A DNA stretch of 64,000 nt, from the NCBI GenBank assembly GCA_951217055.1, contig OX578283.1, forward strand, positions 31,158,260-31,222,259, in the 5' to 3' direction. Source of the DNA: Gerris lacustris (taxonomy: Eukaryota > Arthropoda > Insecta > Hemiptera > Gerridae). Positions 1 through 12,754 of the stretch are shown here, one piece after another. How positions within the stretch are numbered: the first letter of the stretch is position 1; every line of letters starts with the position of its first letter. The notes under the pieces were generated by a model, which was given only the letters and a program-made list of their open reading frames with translations, did not search any database and had not been told where the DNA came from. The translations under genes and the position numbers were made by a program.

Positions 1-884
1 TGAATCAATTTTTTAAAAGATAGAATTATCTATAACCTTATAGACAACAAGGAAGAGATTATTTTTCTTGGTCTATTTTATATAGACGGATGACAATAGG
101 ATGATCAACAAATTTAACATAGCTCATTATTTAATCCTTTTGTGACAAAAGGAATCTTAAGATCCTTAAGACTTTCTACTCCAATGGAAAATAATACTTT
201 TATAATGTTGAATGTTTAAGAAATTCAGTTTTTCAAGGAAACAGAGATAAACTATTGATTAAAAAAAAGGGATTTAAAAAGGAAAAAAAAACTCTGTTTA
301 ACTATTAATGCATCAAGTGTTTAGCACACTTAACTTTTAAAAAAATCCATTATTTTTTTACATACCCAATAATCCCTCTTCATACAATATTACCCTTAGT
401 CAAGAATAGACCAAAAAAATCCCCGAATTACAAACCCCTTCCGTGAAATTCTAAGGACATAAGACTTACAAGAGAGAAAAAAGTAATCAGCTTTATATTA
501 TGTTTTACGCTTTTGGCTTTCGTTGCTTTATAATCGGACTTTGAAGCGTGTCGAAATCCATCAGATGGACTGAATTTAATCAAGCATGGATAAGGTGGAT
601 CTCAACGAAGTTTAACTGGAGAATAATTTTATATAAAAAGGTATAAAGGTTAAAATATATATACTTTAATCTTAATTATTATTATTATATATATGTATAA
701 ATTTATAAAATCAGCTTTAAAGATTAATGATAGAAATATAATCCTAAAGAATTCGAAAAGTCTTTTATTTTAAATGTTGCGGTGAAGCTCTTAAATTTTT
801 TTAGACACCCTTAGAAGAAAATATCTTTCTCCCCCTCGGCTTTTTATCTATAGAGATAATGGACAAGAGAAAAATCTGAAGAGG
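1..884. other. AT-rich spacer, nothing recognised
   Basis: No open frame with protein-like composition, tRNA-like boxes or repeat shared with the rest of the window was recognised here. It contains short A and T runs and is interrupted by stops in all frames. Confidence 0.5.
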
Positions 885-1084
885 ATGATCAAAGCAGTGA
901 CGAAGAAAAAAAAGTGTGAGAGGTTAAGTAGCAAAAGATTACTTTGTGCCCCTAAGGAACAAAAAAGAGGGCAAAAAACTCTATTACGCCCGTTATGCAA
1001 AAGAAGTTCAGAAGGGCTAGCTAGCAGAAAAAGTGCTGGGCACAAAAAAACAACATCGAAGGAAGTACCCTGTCACACTGAAAG

Positions 1085-1121
<37 letters not shown>
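885..1121 (+). other. Purine-rich low-complexity stretch ending in a 31-A run
   Basis: The segment is A/G-rich and ends in an uninterrupted A run at about 1089-1119. It can be read as a lysine-rich open frame, but that follows from the base composition and has no start context, splice signal or family motif to support it. A poly-A end could mean a retroposed copy with its 3' end near 1119, but no source sequence was recognised. Confidence 0.4.
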
Positions 1122-4100
1122 GCAGGCTCTATCTTTTGTTTAAAGGACATTTAAATGTTTTTTTTGTACAAGTCTAGGATATTACGTGACAAGAACGTAA
1201 AAAAGGGGGCACATAGCAGAAGTGGGAATAGAAGAAAGAAAATAGAGTAACAGGTAAAGGATTGAGAAATGCACTTCCTAGAGGGAATCAGAATATATAT
1301 GTATGCTACCTTCAGGGCAAAAACTGTCTTTAAATAAAAAGAGAAAAAATGTACCAGTGGTGAAAGGACCAACTTTTAAAGAAAAGAAACTTTAGAAAAA
1401 AAAGTTTTAATAAAGTTGTGTTTGTTTGAAGTACGTGACAAGAAAGTTTGAAAAAATAAGAACAACAGAGGGGGACCAACAATGGTTGCTTGAGGTACAC
1501 CGAAACTCTTCCCTAAGGGATCATATGTTAGAGGGAGATGCGCTTGTTTAACAGCATCATCAATAATGCGTTTTCATCAGACTTCTGTTTTTTTAAACAT
1601 GGATAACAAGAGTGAAAGAATATGCAGCTGGAAATTAATGAATTTTCTTATTAACTGTGTAACCAAAACACGTACAAGGTATGATCTTTAAAAAAACGGT
1701 TTTTTCTATTCAAAAGTTTATTAGAAAAAAAATTATTTAACAAGTGAATTATTTTATGGATTCGTTTATATAAGCAAACATATTTAATAAATGTGAAGAT
1801 TAAGCAGAATTTAGGTATATAATGCATTAATAAAAGTTATAATAATTAAAGCTTTCTTGGTCAGGGCCTATTATACCTAAATATTTTGGAGGAACGAGCT
1901 CCGGAGATTTTGTCGAGTTATAATCGAATTAAATACCGTCAGAAATAATAATTTTAAACAAGTTTGTAATTCGTATCACAACCAGATATTTTAAATATAT
2001 ATATATATATAATTAATATTAATTAAGACATCATCTAAATTTAAACAGAGTCAAAGACAATTTATAAGCTGATAATAACTAACTTCAATCGAGGAAACCG
2101 GTAACTACGAATTTTTACAGTAAACAAATCCATTGCGCTTGAATTGGAAAGTTCACTTTTAGTTAGAAGTAATACGCTTCGAGTTATAATCCAATCGGGA
2201 GCAAAGAATTCAAAAGCTGTGATGACAGCTAACAGTATAATTTTTAAGTCGAAGGATAAATTAGTTGTACGGCTACTGCTAGCATTCATTTATAAATAAA
2301 GAATGCGTTAAATGTCCGCAATTAACCTGCTATTGAAGATGTTTGTAAGCATAATCACATGTTAAACATAAAATCCACACAAATCATCCTGCTGAAGAGA
2401 AGATTAACTTGCAGTTTTGCCGACTTCTTAAGAATAAGTGACAGAAGACAGAAGTAAGCTGGTTTCGCAACTGCAGCTGCCAGGTTAATAAGGGCCATTA
2501 TCACTGTTACTAAAATACCTGGATACAAATGATAAATTCTGACAGCTTGAAAATAATCGGGTGTAGATTTCTGCGTCATGAGTTACAATTTAACGTGGTT
2601 TTTTGAATACGGCTCCTCATTCGGTTACAGCTAGACTTATTACTATGGAAGTTAAAAACCGGCAGTATATGTAATTATTTTTTCTCCAGGCATATTATAT
2701 TAAGGATAACCTAGACATTTTTAAAAAAGAAAATCCTTCAATAGAAGAAAAGCAAACTCTAAGGTCTTCAAAGCTCGCTTGTAGGTTTTCCGAAATGTAC
2801 ATGCTTATCTTCAGCAATTGCTCTTCGATTTGTTGATGTAACAGCCAATATTTAATGGATAAAAGAGCTGTTTGCCTGATTACTCCACCCAAATACCTTA
2901 CATCACTTTTCTTTCAAAGTACCTGATTACTTCTCTATTTCATAGATAATTTGTTAACGTATAAAATTTGACGGTAAATTTTATTATCATAAAAATGTGG
3001 ATACTATAAAATGTGAATACTAAGTCATACTACAGTCATTATGACGGGTTTGATTATAGATTTCTCGCTAACTTACTAAATGTTTATTCCTTAGTTGCAG
3101 CGTACCTAATAACTATTATATACACTGTATTAAATATTTTAACCGCTAAGTCGATGTTCTCAATTCGAATCTATATGTATCTGGCTTTTCAAAAAATGTA
3201 TAAGTTTAATTTGAGATCATAAACATTATCGTGGAGATACTTCACTGCAAAAATTTGATTGTTGACTTTACAAAAACTTATTTTAGTTATAATATCCGAC
3301 ATGCTGAGTATAGAAACAGAAAAACAAGAAATAACCATGAACTACTAACGCCTCAGGCTTCATTTAGTATTATCTCCAAATTTGGCAAACAATATTTCTT
3401 CTTGAACTATAGCAAAATTTGTATCTGGAATTACAATATAAATTGCAATCAGGATAATTGAAGTATATGTGCATTCATAAAATACTCTTGACTCCATAAT
3501 TTTTAATACTCTTTATAAAGCATGTATTTTTAAAATAAAGGCCTCCAGCTAAAATAAAATACACTTACATAACATTTTTATTTTTTTTTAAATAAAATTA
3601 AATTGATTGAAACGCAAATGTTGATTGCGTATCATACCTTTATTAAACGATACCCTAATCCGTCACTTACATATCTTTCAAAACTATCAGTCGATCCTTC
3701 GCTTTAGTTTGAAAAAAAAATAAAGAAAAAACAATTTGCTAAATTTAAAATCTCGTTTCAAAAAGCCGAATTTAAAGTGGATGGTTTAAATGAGGCTTAT
3801 GGTATAATTACAGTGCTGTGATAACACTGCCTTAAGACAAAATAGGTTTTATATGGTAGCTCCCCTCAAGTCAGATTCTACGAGAAGATAATGGAAGGCG
3901 TCAGTCATCATCATACTCCCAACCAGGAACGGCTTTAGTTGGACTGGTAGCTCCAGGCTACAGGGAAACTAAGAGCTACTGCTTCCACTACTGGCATTTA
4001 ATCATCAAGTGAACTCGAGGCTTGAATAATATCTCAATGGAATAGAAAAAAACGGCTACTTGAAATGATAAATAAATAAATAATACCTCTTGTACATTTT

Positions 4101-4763
4101 TGTAATACCGATCTATTCATATACGTCTACAAAGTGGAAATTAAAAGTAGCGTTACAGAAATGATTAAATGTTATTGCTAAGTTTAGGCTACTCAAGTAA
4201 GAAGGAATATTTTCCAAGAAATATCTTCTAAGTTAAGAACCAATTAACTTCCTCCAGTTTATTGGTACTTTAGACTCAAGATTATTTTCTATAGTGGTGA
4301 TTTTTTCTCTTTTAAAATATGAATAATCTCTAAACATTCTTTAATAATTTTATTCTTAATGAATCAACCATAATTTTTCAAGTGGCAAACAAGTTTATCA
4401 AACTACACTTAATTTTATAATGTAAGGCGAAAAATATTTTAATATAGGATTAGCAGAAAGAGTTTATAGTTCTGTCTTTGTTTCGAGTAAAACCGCGGTA
4501 GCATCGACTTATGACATCTTCTCTTTAAAAAGCCTAGACACAAGATTATCTCTATCAACGTAAGCTTACATGTAACATTGTTTCAGTAAATGCAATCATA
4601 TATCACTTTTATTCAAACAATTTTTCAACTTCTGAGCAATTACATTAAATTGTTCATTGCTTATCACTTATGGGGAAAACCATTAATTGCCACCAACCGG
4701 TTGCTTAATGCTTAAGCAATTTAAGCCTATAGTCTTTGCAAATATATAAAAAATGTAAGTATT
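1122..4763. other. AT-rich spacer with fragmentary open frames
   Basis: No gene or repeat is confidently identified. Between 2062 and 2892 the minus strand has three successive open segments of 65-75 codons with hydrophobic stretches, for example one containing PGILVTVIMALINLAAA. They are separated by stops, lack a shared frame and match no family I know. A decayed membrane-protein gene is possible but not supported. Confidence 0.35.
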
Positions 4764-4801
4764 TGAGGTGATTAGCCGAGTGGTTTAGGTACTCGCTACT
4801 T
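4764..4801 (+). repeat. tRNA-like scrap with Pol III A box
   Basis: The plus strand carries TTAGCCGAGTGG at 4772-4783, a very good match to a tRNA A box (consensus TRGCNNAGYGG), in the context GAGGTGATTAGCCGAGTGGT. No matching B box or acceptor stem follows at tRNA distance, so it is not a functional tRNA. It most likely is the 5' head of a tRNA-derived SINE or a tRNA fragment. Confidence 0.5.
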
Positions 4802-5916
4802 AACAGGATCACATTGCTTTTTAATAACCTAACGTTATATTGATTGACGCAAAAGAAACAGAAAAATCTACAGTTGAAAATAGCCATATTCAAAGTTCAA
4901 CAAAACTCTTTAATACTTTATTGTAATACCGACTCTTAGTGATAATGCTAATAACATAAGTTTAATTTACAATTATTTCTTTATTTCATCTTAACGAGGA
5001 ATTCCCATCAATTGGTTATAAAGGAAAATGTGATGAAATACGCTACTTCAGCATTTCATATTCATATTCTCTACTTGAAAAAACTGTTATTAAACCTAGA
5101 CAGCCAAAGAAAATCCCTTCATATACAATAATTATATTTAATAGATATCTTGATCCTGTTAGATTAAACTAGGGCTTCCTTGCCCAACAGACAATATCTT
5201 AATTATAAAATGAAGCTAAAGAAATTATTCCTATTGAAATATTGACGAAATAATTAAAAAAAAGTAAGTCACCAATATATTGTAATAACAAAGCACTGTT
5301 GTTTGTCCCAACTGTATAAATCTATTATGCACAAGTTTACTCTTCTATTACCTTTTGTTATTTATAATTCTTAACGATTATGAAATTAATTTAAATCATA
5401 ATAACATAAAGTACAAGTGGTTTATATCACTCAATTAGTAAAAACGAAATGATTGAATACGTTTTAACATAACACTAGATAATTAGAATTAATAGAACTA
5501 ATCGAGAGCCTCTTTTTCTATATTATCAATAGAAATCAACAAATAATAAAAGAAAAAAACCTTCAAGCTAATCGGAATAGTTAATAATAAGAAAAAAAAG
5601 AATTACCATAAGTTCGCTTCAACAACCTTACATCGTTGACGTCAGTTGAAAGAAAAAATCGTCTCCCCTATGCAAATCAATCTGTAAGATTCAAAAGGAG
5701 GAAATAACCGCAGAATAAAAGATAATTAGCTCGATTGAACTGAACATGAAAAGGAGAGGGTGCAGCTGAGTAAGGGAGATTTCTATACTAAGGGTCCGCA
5801 GATGTAGGACAATACGGAAATTATACAATATGAATCACATCTAACTTAAGATGCTTGATTACAACCAGAGAAAACAAATGTTAGGGATTGTCTAAGAATT
5901 CTGATTATTTAATGGT
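4802..5916. other. AT-rich spacer, nothing recognised
   Basis: No convincing open frame, structured repeat or RNA gene was seen in this stretch. Confidence 0.45.
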
Positions 5917-6240
5917 AAAATAGTTTGTCAATTAGTGTGGCACATAAGTTCCTCGCGTAGTTTACTTTAGTTTGGCATTTAATAAAAAAAGGGTTTTGAC
6001 TTTTTACATGAACACAATCAATTTAGCAATATTTAATGTGCGTAAACGGTTGAAATTAATATAGGGTCATCTGTGAGTTACCAAATTTCTAATAAATAAT
6101 TTTAAAGAGATGGGTTAATAAAAGAAAAACATAAAAAAATGTGGAGAGGCCAATGAACGCAGAGGGATGAAACTTATACGGGGTCAACAATGGACTAATT
6201 TGAAACGCAACAACAGCAAAAAACTGATAAAATATAAATT
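5917..6240 (+). repeat. Dispersed repeat family A, copy 1
   Basis: The copy begins with a segment close to GTCAATTAGTGTGGCACATA at about 5927. This same opening recurs near 18160, 40605 and 53089 on the plus strand and near 61995 on the minus strand. Later blocks are shared in order with the 53.1-kb copy: a T-run followed by TTTTTACATGAA, then GGTTGAAATTAAT, then TGAAACTTATA and GGGGTCAACAATGG. There is no open frame. This copy appears to lack the 3' end CCTTCGGTAAGCTC seen in other copies. It is a non-autonomous element of unknown class. Confidence 0.6.
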
Positions 6241-6327
6241 AACAAATCGCACACGTTTATAACCTGCATGTATTAACCTTCCTTGTTTTAAAAAAGAGCT
6301 AAATTTTTTAATCATGGATATGTTTTT

Positions 6328-6900
6328 GTGTGCGCTCCTGGTGGCAAAATATAGTAGGTACTAATACGTGAAAACCGAGCTACCTCCTGATAGATCCTAA
6401 CATCCTGATACTTTATTTAAAAGTTCGCTCCTTGTGGTGAAATTTAGTACTAAAAGTGAAAACTGAGTCACCTCCAGTTAAACCCTAATTTCCTAGTACT
6501 ATATCTAAAAGAAATAACCAGAGCTTATAGATCCTAACTTCCAGGTACTGTATTTAAAAGTTCGCTTAAGGTGGCGAAATACAGTACTAAAAAGTGAAAA
6601 CCGAGCTACTTCCTGTTAGATCCTAACATCCTGGTACTTTATTTAAAAGTTCGTACCTGGTGGTGAAATGCAGTACTAAAAGTGAAAACTGAGCCACCTC
6701 CAGTTAAACCCTAACTTCCTAGTACTATATCTAAAAGAAATAACCAGAGCTTATAGTTCCTAACTTCCAGGTACATAAAATAATTAATTTTTATAGTTCG
6801 CTTCAGGTGGTGAAATACAGTACTAAAAAGTGAAAACCGAGCTACCTCCTGTTAGATCCACTTACTTCCTGGTTATACGTCTAAAAGAAAAACTAGAGCG
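6328..6900. repeat. Higher-order tandem repeat, alternating ~90- and ~140-bp units
   Basis: Units start with variants of GTTCGCTCCTGGTGG at about 6331, 6423, 6560, 6649 and 6796, giving spacings near 92, 137, 89 and 147 bp. Each unit has the order: that start, an AAATACAGTACTAAAA-type block, GTGAAAACCGAGC, then CTACCTCCTGTTAGATCC. Alternate units carry an extra ACCAGAGCTTATAG segment. The roughly 230-bp dimer is therefore the repeating unit, present about 2.5 times. There is no coding potential. Confidence 0.8.
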
Positions 6901-8454
6901 TAACGTTTTTCATGTGGTTCTTTTATGTAGTTTTTTGCGCGAAGGAAATGTCCTCTATCCCCCAGGCTAAAAATATAACCTTATTAAAATAAACTTAAGA
7001 TTAAGTAAAGGTAAAAGAATAATTACGATCAGTTAATCTAGATCTAGAGGAGTCAGTAGCATAGATTTTGTGAATCCTTATATTTCGAACCCATTACAGG
7101 GATAATTAATATCCGCAGGGAGTTGCTCTTGAAGTGCGTCATTATCAGATGCAAAATGATTATATTATTTATGATTATTTTTTAATTAATATTAACTTAA
7201 AACTTGTCTGAGATTAAATAAATAATTAAAAAAATATGAGCAATTAAAAAAAAGCAAAGAAAGAATAAATAACTAATGTTTATCTCTCATACAGAATAAA
7301 ATATGACTTTACTTTAATACTTCTATTGGAAACATATTTCAAATGATTTAAACATCTTAATGAAGTGAAATTGAATCCATTAACTTTTTATCTAAATCCG
7401 AAAAACAGAAAATTTGTACAAAATAAGGCTGTTTCAACATTGAACCTTCTAATAAAAGTAGTTGAAACCAAAAATGGCAATAAATTCTTGTATTAACAAA
7501 TCAACTCCATCTGATCTTGAAACCATTTAAAATATATTCTTAAATTAAAACTTTCATTTAAGATTACTTTAAAATTAATTTCAAGTTTAAACGAGTTGAT
7601 AGAAAGATTTATTTAAAAAAAGAAACTGTTTATTTATTTCAGCAATTATAAAATAAAAGATTTTGTGAAGATAACACTTTTTAATTTGTATTTTTTTTTC
7701 TAATTAACAATTTTAATTTTATAAATTAAATGGTAAATAGGAAATAATTAATAATATAGTTTAATGAGTAGATCGTTTCGTTTAATTACTTGATTATTAC
7801 TATTTACGCTGTTTTTTTTAAATAAATGTTACTTATTACCGAGCATTTTATTCGAATTTGTTTTTTCAGTGGGCGTTAATGGGTAAATTCAGATCAAAAC
7901 AATTTATTATACGTTTCCTGTAATTTATTTTCAATTTAAATCTGTTATCTGAGTTATTATTTATTCTTCGACTTTTTATTTATTTTTTATACATAATGTA
8001 TGATAGTTTATATACTATATTATAACAATTATAGCTTTTAAAGTCTGTAATATATTAAAGTTAATTGTATATAATAATAGATAAATTGAATAAACATATT
8101 TGTTATCTGATATTGTACTACCTAAGGGTAAAAGCCCAGAAGCTCCTATATAGTATTAATACATTTAAATATAACAATTCACCAACATAACACGTACGTT
8201 TGGCGTACATAATATGTGCATATAATATACAGTAACAAAACATTTTGCGTAAAACTACGACTTCATCACCCGTTATTGATATCTTAATTTTACATTTTTT
8301 TAAAGTATTTTAAAATGTTTTGTAAAATTTACCTAGAAAAAATAAAAATACCTAGAGACAGTGCTAACTTATATTTACTTGTAGTGATTAGTACAAAATA
8401 GGATCTAAATTGTTTTTAAAATATAATTTTCAAAAGCTCGTACTAAAATTTCTC
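6901..8454. other. AT-rich spacer, nothing recognised
   Basis: The composition is strongly A/T with many short homopolymer runs. No gene, tRNA-like box or repeat shared with other parts of the window was identified. Confidence 0.45.
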
Positions 8455-9025
8455 ATATACAGTACATAATTACTTCTTCTAATAGTCTTGTGTTTTCCAT
8501 TTATTAGTTATTTCAAGTTTTGGTAGATACATTTAATTATTATTCAAAATACATTTTTTTTTATAAACATTTACCATAAAAATAAGTTCTTGGTAGGAAA
8601 TCAAACCCAACCTCTCACCGTCCGCGTTTATAGCTATTTCTTCTGGAACTTGAATTGTTCGAAAAATTTACGGAATAAAACTTAAATGGTTTGATTCGTA
8701 TTAAAATAGACTAAGTTTTATAATTTTTAATCAAAATTTTCGGAATCGTTTTAGAGATTTTGAGGAAAAATCGATTTCCTCCCCGGGTATGATTTTTCTT
8801 AACGTTAATGCCGTCATCAAGATCTGCCCATTAAATTTTAGGCTCCACGCGTTTATGTCGTTAGTCTACAGACTGTACATAATATGTCAGACAGGCATTT
8901 GATAAAACTACTTTTTTTTTGGCTCAAATCCATCAAAATCTGAAAAAAATTCGAGCTATAAGAATCCATTCTCTCTATACATAATTCATTCTAGAAATAT
9001 GAAAAAAGTAAAAACGGGGTCCAAA
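8430..9025 (+). repeat. Dispersed repeat family B, copy 1
   Basis: It shares an ordered series of blocks with 20.82-21.35 kb and 44.5-44.7 kb: TTTTCCATTTATTAGTTAT, ACATTTAATTATTATTCAA, a CATAAAAATAA block, a GGAAATCAAACCCAACCTCTC block, then further right CCACGCGT and a CAGACTGTAC/CAGACAG segment. The left edge has TTTCTCATATAC and the right edge has TATGAAAAAAGTAAAAACG, loosely complementary to each other. No open frame is present. Confidence 0.65.
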
Positions 9026-9497
9026 CTACAAAAAACAACTGCTTATCATTAAAAAACTTTGCTAAGACTTTGACTAAAGAAACAAAATACAGAATATGTA
9101 AATAATATGAACAAAATAAATAATATGTAAGTAATTTCAAAAGAGAATACACTACTTGTAAGGTAATAAACGAAAAATTTGAAAAATCAACAAGAAACCC
9201 GGTTTTAAGAACCCTTGGGTTTCTTAACGCATAGGTTAGAAATAAAATTTTTAAATTATCTCCAATATACTTGGACTTTTCTAACCTCTAGAATACTCAT
9301 TAAATATTTATAAAATAATTAATAACATTAGGCGAATTTTACACCTCATATTTATTATTATGAATTAATAAAACCTAATCTTTGTTTCAATACTTTGAAA
9401 CATGTGTAGACTAAGTAAAATAATACGAATAAAACATATTACATCACACAACATTTAATATCATACAAACGCACAATGCATACATAAATGCACGGGA

Positions 9498-9503
<6 letters not shown>

Positions 9504-9562
<59 letters not shown>
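9504..9562. repeat. (AT)n microsatellite
   Basis: About 29 uninterrupted AT dinucleotides. Open frames of alternating Ile-Tyr across it are artefacts. Confidence 0.97.
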
Positions 9563-9565
<3 letters not shown>

Positions 9566-9698
9566 GTATTAGATTTATATAAGATGTTTTGTCCCCCCTG
9601 TTCCCCGTAGCACTCAAGCGGAATGTCTCGTAGAATCCAATAATTTGTTTCTTACAACCTTTCCTTCTATTTTCCTACAACTTTTATCACTCACATGT

Positions 9699-9844
<146 letters not shown>

Positions 9845-10574
9845 ATGAGAATATTCGCAGGGGAGAAGCATTTCTTGTGTATATTATACTCTCTTTTCGG
9901 AATAACTTTCTTCTTTATAACTTTTGTGACAGCCATCTTTTCCTTCCTTATTTCATGTTTTTTTATGTACAAAAATCATTTAACGTTTTATATACTTTTT
10001 GTTTTTAGTTATGTTGTACTTCGAATTTTTGTTCAAGTTACAACACTTCTTTCGTTGTTAAAGGTGGAAGTTTCATAAGTGAAGAAATTATTTTCTATCT
10101 GATGGAGTAGGTATATAATTTTAATTATTTTAAGGATTTTGTATTATACTGCTACTTTTACATTGTTTTAGGGGCAAAGCTAAGGACCCTTAATAATTCC
10201 CTGCGTTTGTCCGTCTGTTTGTCTGTCTGGAGTTCGTTAACACACCTGTAACTCCTGAAGTACCTATCTAAGTAACACAAAAATTGAAGACTTTGCAGTT
10301 ATCATAATGTGAGAGGACAGGAGAAGTATAAGGAAGCCCTAAAAAGTCATCCCTTAAAAATAACGGGTTGAAGTTACGGGGATAGGATGTTAAATGAAAG
10401 GGGAAGGACACCATGACTACAAATATATATTTGGCGATTTTGTACCAATTCATCTTTGCACTATGTGTCCTTAAGAATTCGAGGTTATTGTACGTCAAAA
10501 CCTAAACTAAAATATAACCCCCACCTAAAATATGAAAAAAAAAATCTAGAGAACAGTTTGAGCTAGGGACTTAA

Positions 10575-12350
10575 CACAATTACTAGATAAAAATAAATTT
10601 TTATATTCTACATTTTAAATTTTCTGTTGAATCATAAATACGTAGTGTTGATAATATAATTTTTATTGTTATATATATAATGTTAGTGAAAAGAAATTGT
10701 TCGTAATTTATTTACTTCCTATAAATGACAACCCAACTAGACAGCTGATCTTAAACCTGTAAAAGGACAAATCTTTGTACAACGGATCTAAACCGTGCCA
10801 TCCCGATGAAATTCCATTAAATAGTTATAAGCGAATATAATTATTTATTAGTGCGATCATTTTGATGACGTCAAATTTTCTTTACATCTGTCAAAATACC
10901 GCCAAAATTCAAATAATTAAATAAAATATATTAAATTTTTTTTTTTTTTTAATATGATAATAAAAAAATCACTCAGTTCAAAATGGTCACCCAGCCATGT
11001 ACTGACCACGCCCAGTGCTGCTTCCTCCTGCTGCAAAGCAGGAGAAGTTCCGAGGTACCCTGTACTCGATTTTTTGTTTACTCGTCCTGTTTCGCTGCCA
11101 TTCAATTTTATCTCTTAAAAATACAATACAACAAAAATACAAATTTTAACAATTTTATCATCCATACGGGGTACTAAAATAAACATTATAAATTTGAAAC
11201 CCGTCAAAATGAAGATCTTAAATATGGGTTATGTAAAAACAAATAAAATAACTTGCGGATTTTTTCCGAACTAACTTTCCATAGTGCAAAATTTGCTGAA
11301 AACGAATTAAATTCTGCTGAAAGATGGCTAAAAGTATTAAAATAATGCATGTCATCGCGTTCTGAACTATTCTAAAAGTTTCAAACGTCTAGCTACTCGG
11401 GATATTAGTTAATTAGTTAAAAATCGATTGCAAGATTTGTACAGGACCCACAAACAAACAAACAGGAAAGCAAGCTAATAAAAACGTAGTAAAATCATAA
11501 ATTTGAAACCCGTCAAAATGAAGATCGTAAATATGGGTCATGTCAAAACAAATAAAATAACTTGTCGATTTTTTCCGAACTAACTTTCCATACAGCAAAA
11601 TATGCTGAAAACGAATCAAATTCTGCTGAAAGATGGCTAAACGTACTAAAACAATGCATTGTCATCGTGTTCTGAGCTATTCTAAAAGTTTCAAATGTCT
11701 AGCTACTTGGGAAGTAAGTTAAAAATCGATTGCAAGATTTGTACTGGACAAACAATCAAGAACGCAAGCTAATAAAAACGTAGTAAAATAATTTCAAGAT
11801 AAAAAGAACTTTTTATATACTACGTTTTTAAATTTTCTGTTGAATCGTATGTAATGTTGATAATATCATTGTTATTGTTATATAATACATAATGGTAGTG
11901 AAAAAAAATAGTTCCGAATTCATTTACTTCAAACGACAACCATCTAGAGAGCTGATCTTAAACCTATAAAAGGACAAATCTTTGCACAACGGATCTCCCC
12001 AACATTGTTTTCCTGTCCTTTTGTTTTTGCTGTCATTCAATGTTTATCTATCACAAATTTGAGACCCGTCAAAATGAAGATTGCGTAAATATGGGATATG
12101 GCAAAACAAATAAAATAAATTGCGGACTTATTCCGAACTAACTTTCCGTACAGCAAAATTTGCTGAAAACCAATTAAATTCTGCTGAAAGATGGCTAAAA
12201 GTATTAAAATAATGCATTGTCATCGTGTTCTGAGCTATGCTAAAAGTTTCAAATTTCTAGCTATTCGGGAAGTTAGTTAGAAATCGATTGCCAGATTTGT
12301 ACCGGACAAACAAACAAGAAATCAAGCTAATAAAAACGTAGTAAAATACA
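10575..12350 (+). repeat. Nested direct duplication: module A, spacer, module B, B', then A', B''
   Basis: Module B (about 300 bp) begins AAATTTGAAACCCGTCAAAA and ends near AAAAACGTAGTAAAAT. It occurs at about 11188-11495, 11498-11789 and 12052-12347. Module A (about 215 bp) contains TTTTCTGTTGAATC, AGCTGATCTTAAACCT and ACAACGGATCT. It occurs at about 10578-10790 and 11785-11997. The order is A, spacer, B, B', A', B''. The first A-B spacer is about 260 bp longer than the second because of an insertion (see the 5S-like fragment). Copies differ by scattered substitutions, so the duplication is not recent. No open frame is conserved between copies. A C/G-rich stretch with CTGTTTGTCTGTCTGG at about 10210 lies just upstream and may be part of the same element. 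Confidence 0.85.
10933..11065 (-). repeat. 5S rRNA-like retroposed fragment with A tail
   Basis: On the minus strand, 11030-10985 reads GAAGCAGCACTGGGCGTGG, then TCAGTACATGGCTGGGTGACC after one shared G. These match in order the internal promoter part of 5S rRNA (box A region ...AAGCAGCACTGGGC..., then GGTCAGTACTTGGATGGGTGACC). About 35 nt follow and then a run of about 15 A at 10950-10936, as in a Pol III retroposon. A GC-rich self-complementary insert (CTCCTGCTTTGCAGCAGGAG) lies at about 11044-11025. The acceptor half of a 5S gene is absent, so it is not a working 5S gene. It may be a 5S-derived SINE (SINE3-like) or a single retropseudogene. Confidence 0.65.
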
Positions 12351-12754
12351 TTGAAAGGAGTTTGTGTCGCATCATTAAAATTAAGGTTTAAAAGCTATTA
12401 TTAAAACAAACTATTTAACGGACGACATCTTTAAATGGGGTTGACCAATTGTCCTGGTTAAAGAACTCGCCCAGTTTGTCAAAAAATGGTATAGAAGGCA
12501 ATTTAACTACAAAACCTTTGAGTGTACTGAAAGCAAATACTTGGGAACTTTAAATTAACATAACTTATGGCTAGAAAAAAGTACCTTTATTTAAATTATT
12601 ATTAATAGGTACAATGAAAGTTGCTTCAGATCAAAATATAGTTGAACTAGACTAGGAGAGTACATTCTAGAGGGGGATCGACGATTTCTCTTCCAAACAT
12701 AACATATATCTAATATGCTGTGTCTTGAAAAATCTTTAATTTGAAAAATTAATA

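Noticed and set aside
885..1154. Lysine-rich 89-codon frame
   Set aside because: It arises from A/G-rich DNA and a 31-A run; no motif or start context supports it.
2062..2892. Three minus-strand open segments that might be pieces of a membrane protein
   Set aside because: Different frames, no splice sites joining them and no motif. Kept only as a spacer note.
4764..4860. Functional tRNA gene
   Set aside because: Only the A box is present; no B box, anticodon arm or acceptor stem pairing could be found.
9845..10078. 77-codon hydrophobic frame resembling a small membrane protein
   Set aside because: T-rich DNA yields Phe/Leu/Ile frames by chance; there are no flanking splice or promoter signals and it directly abuts a microsatellite.
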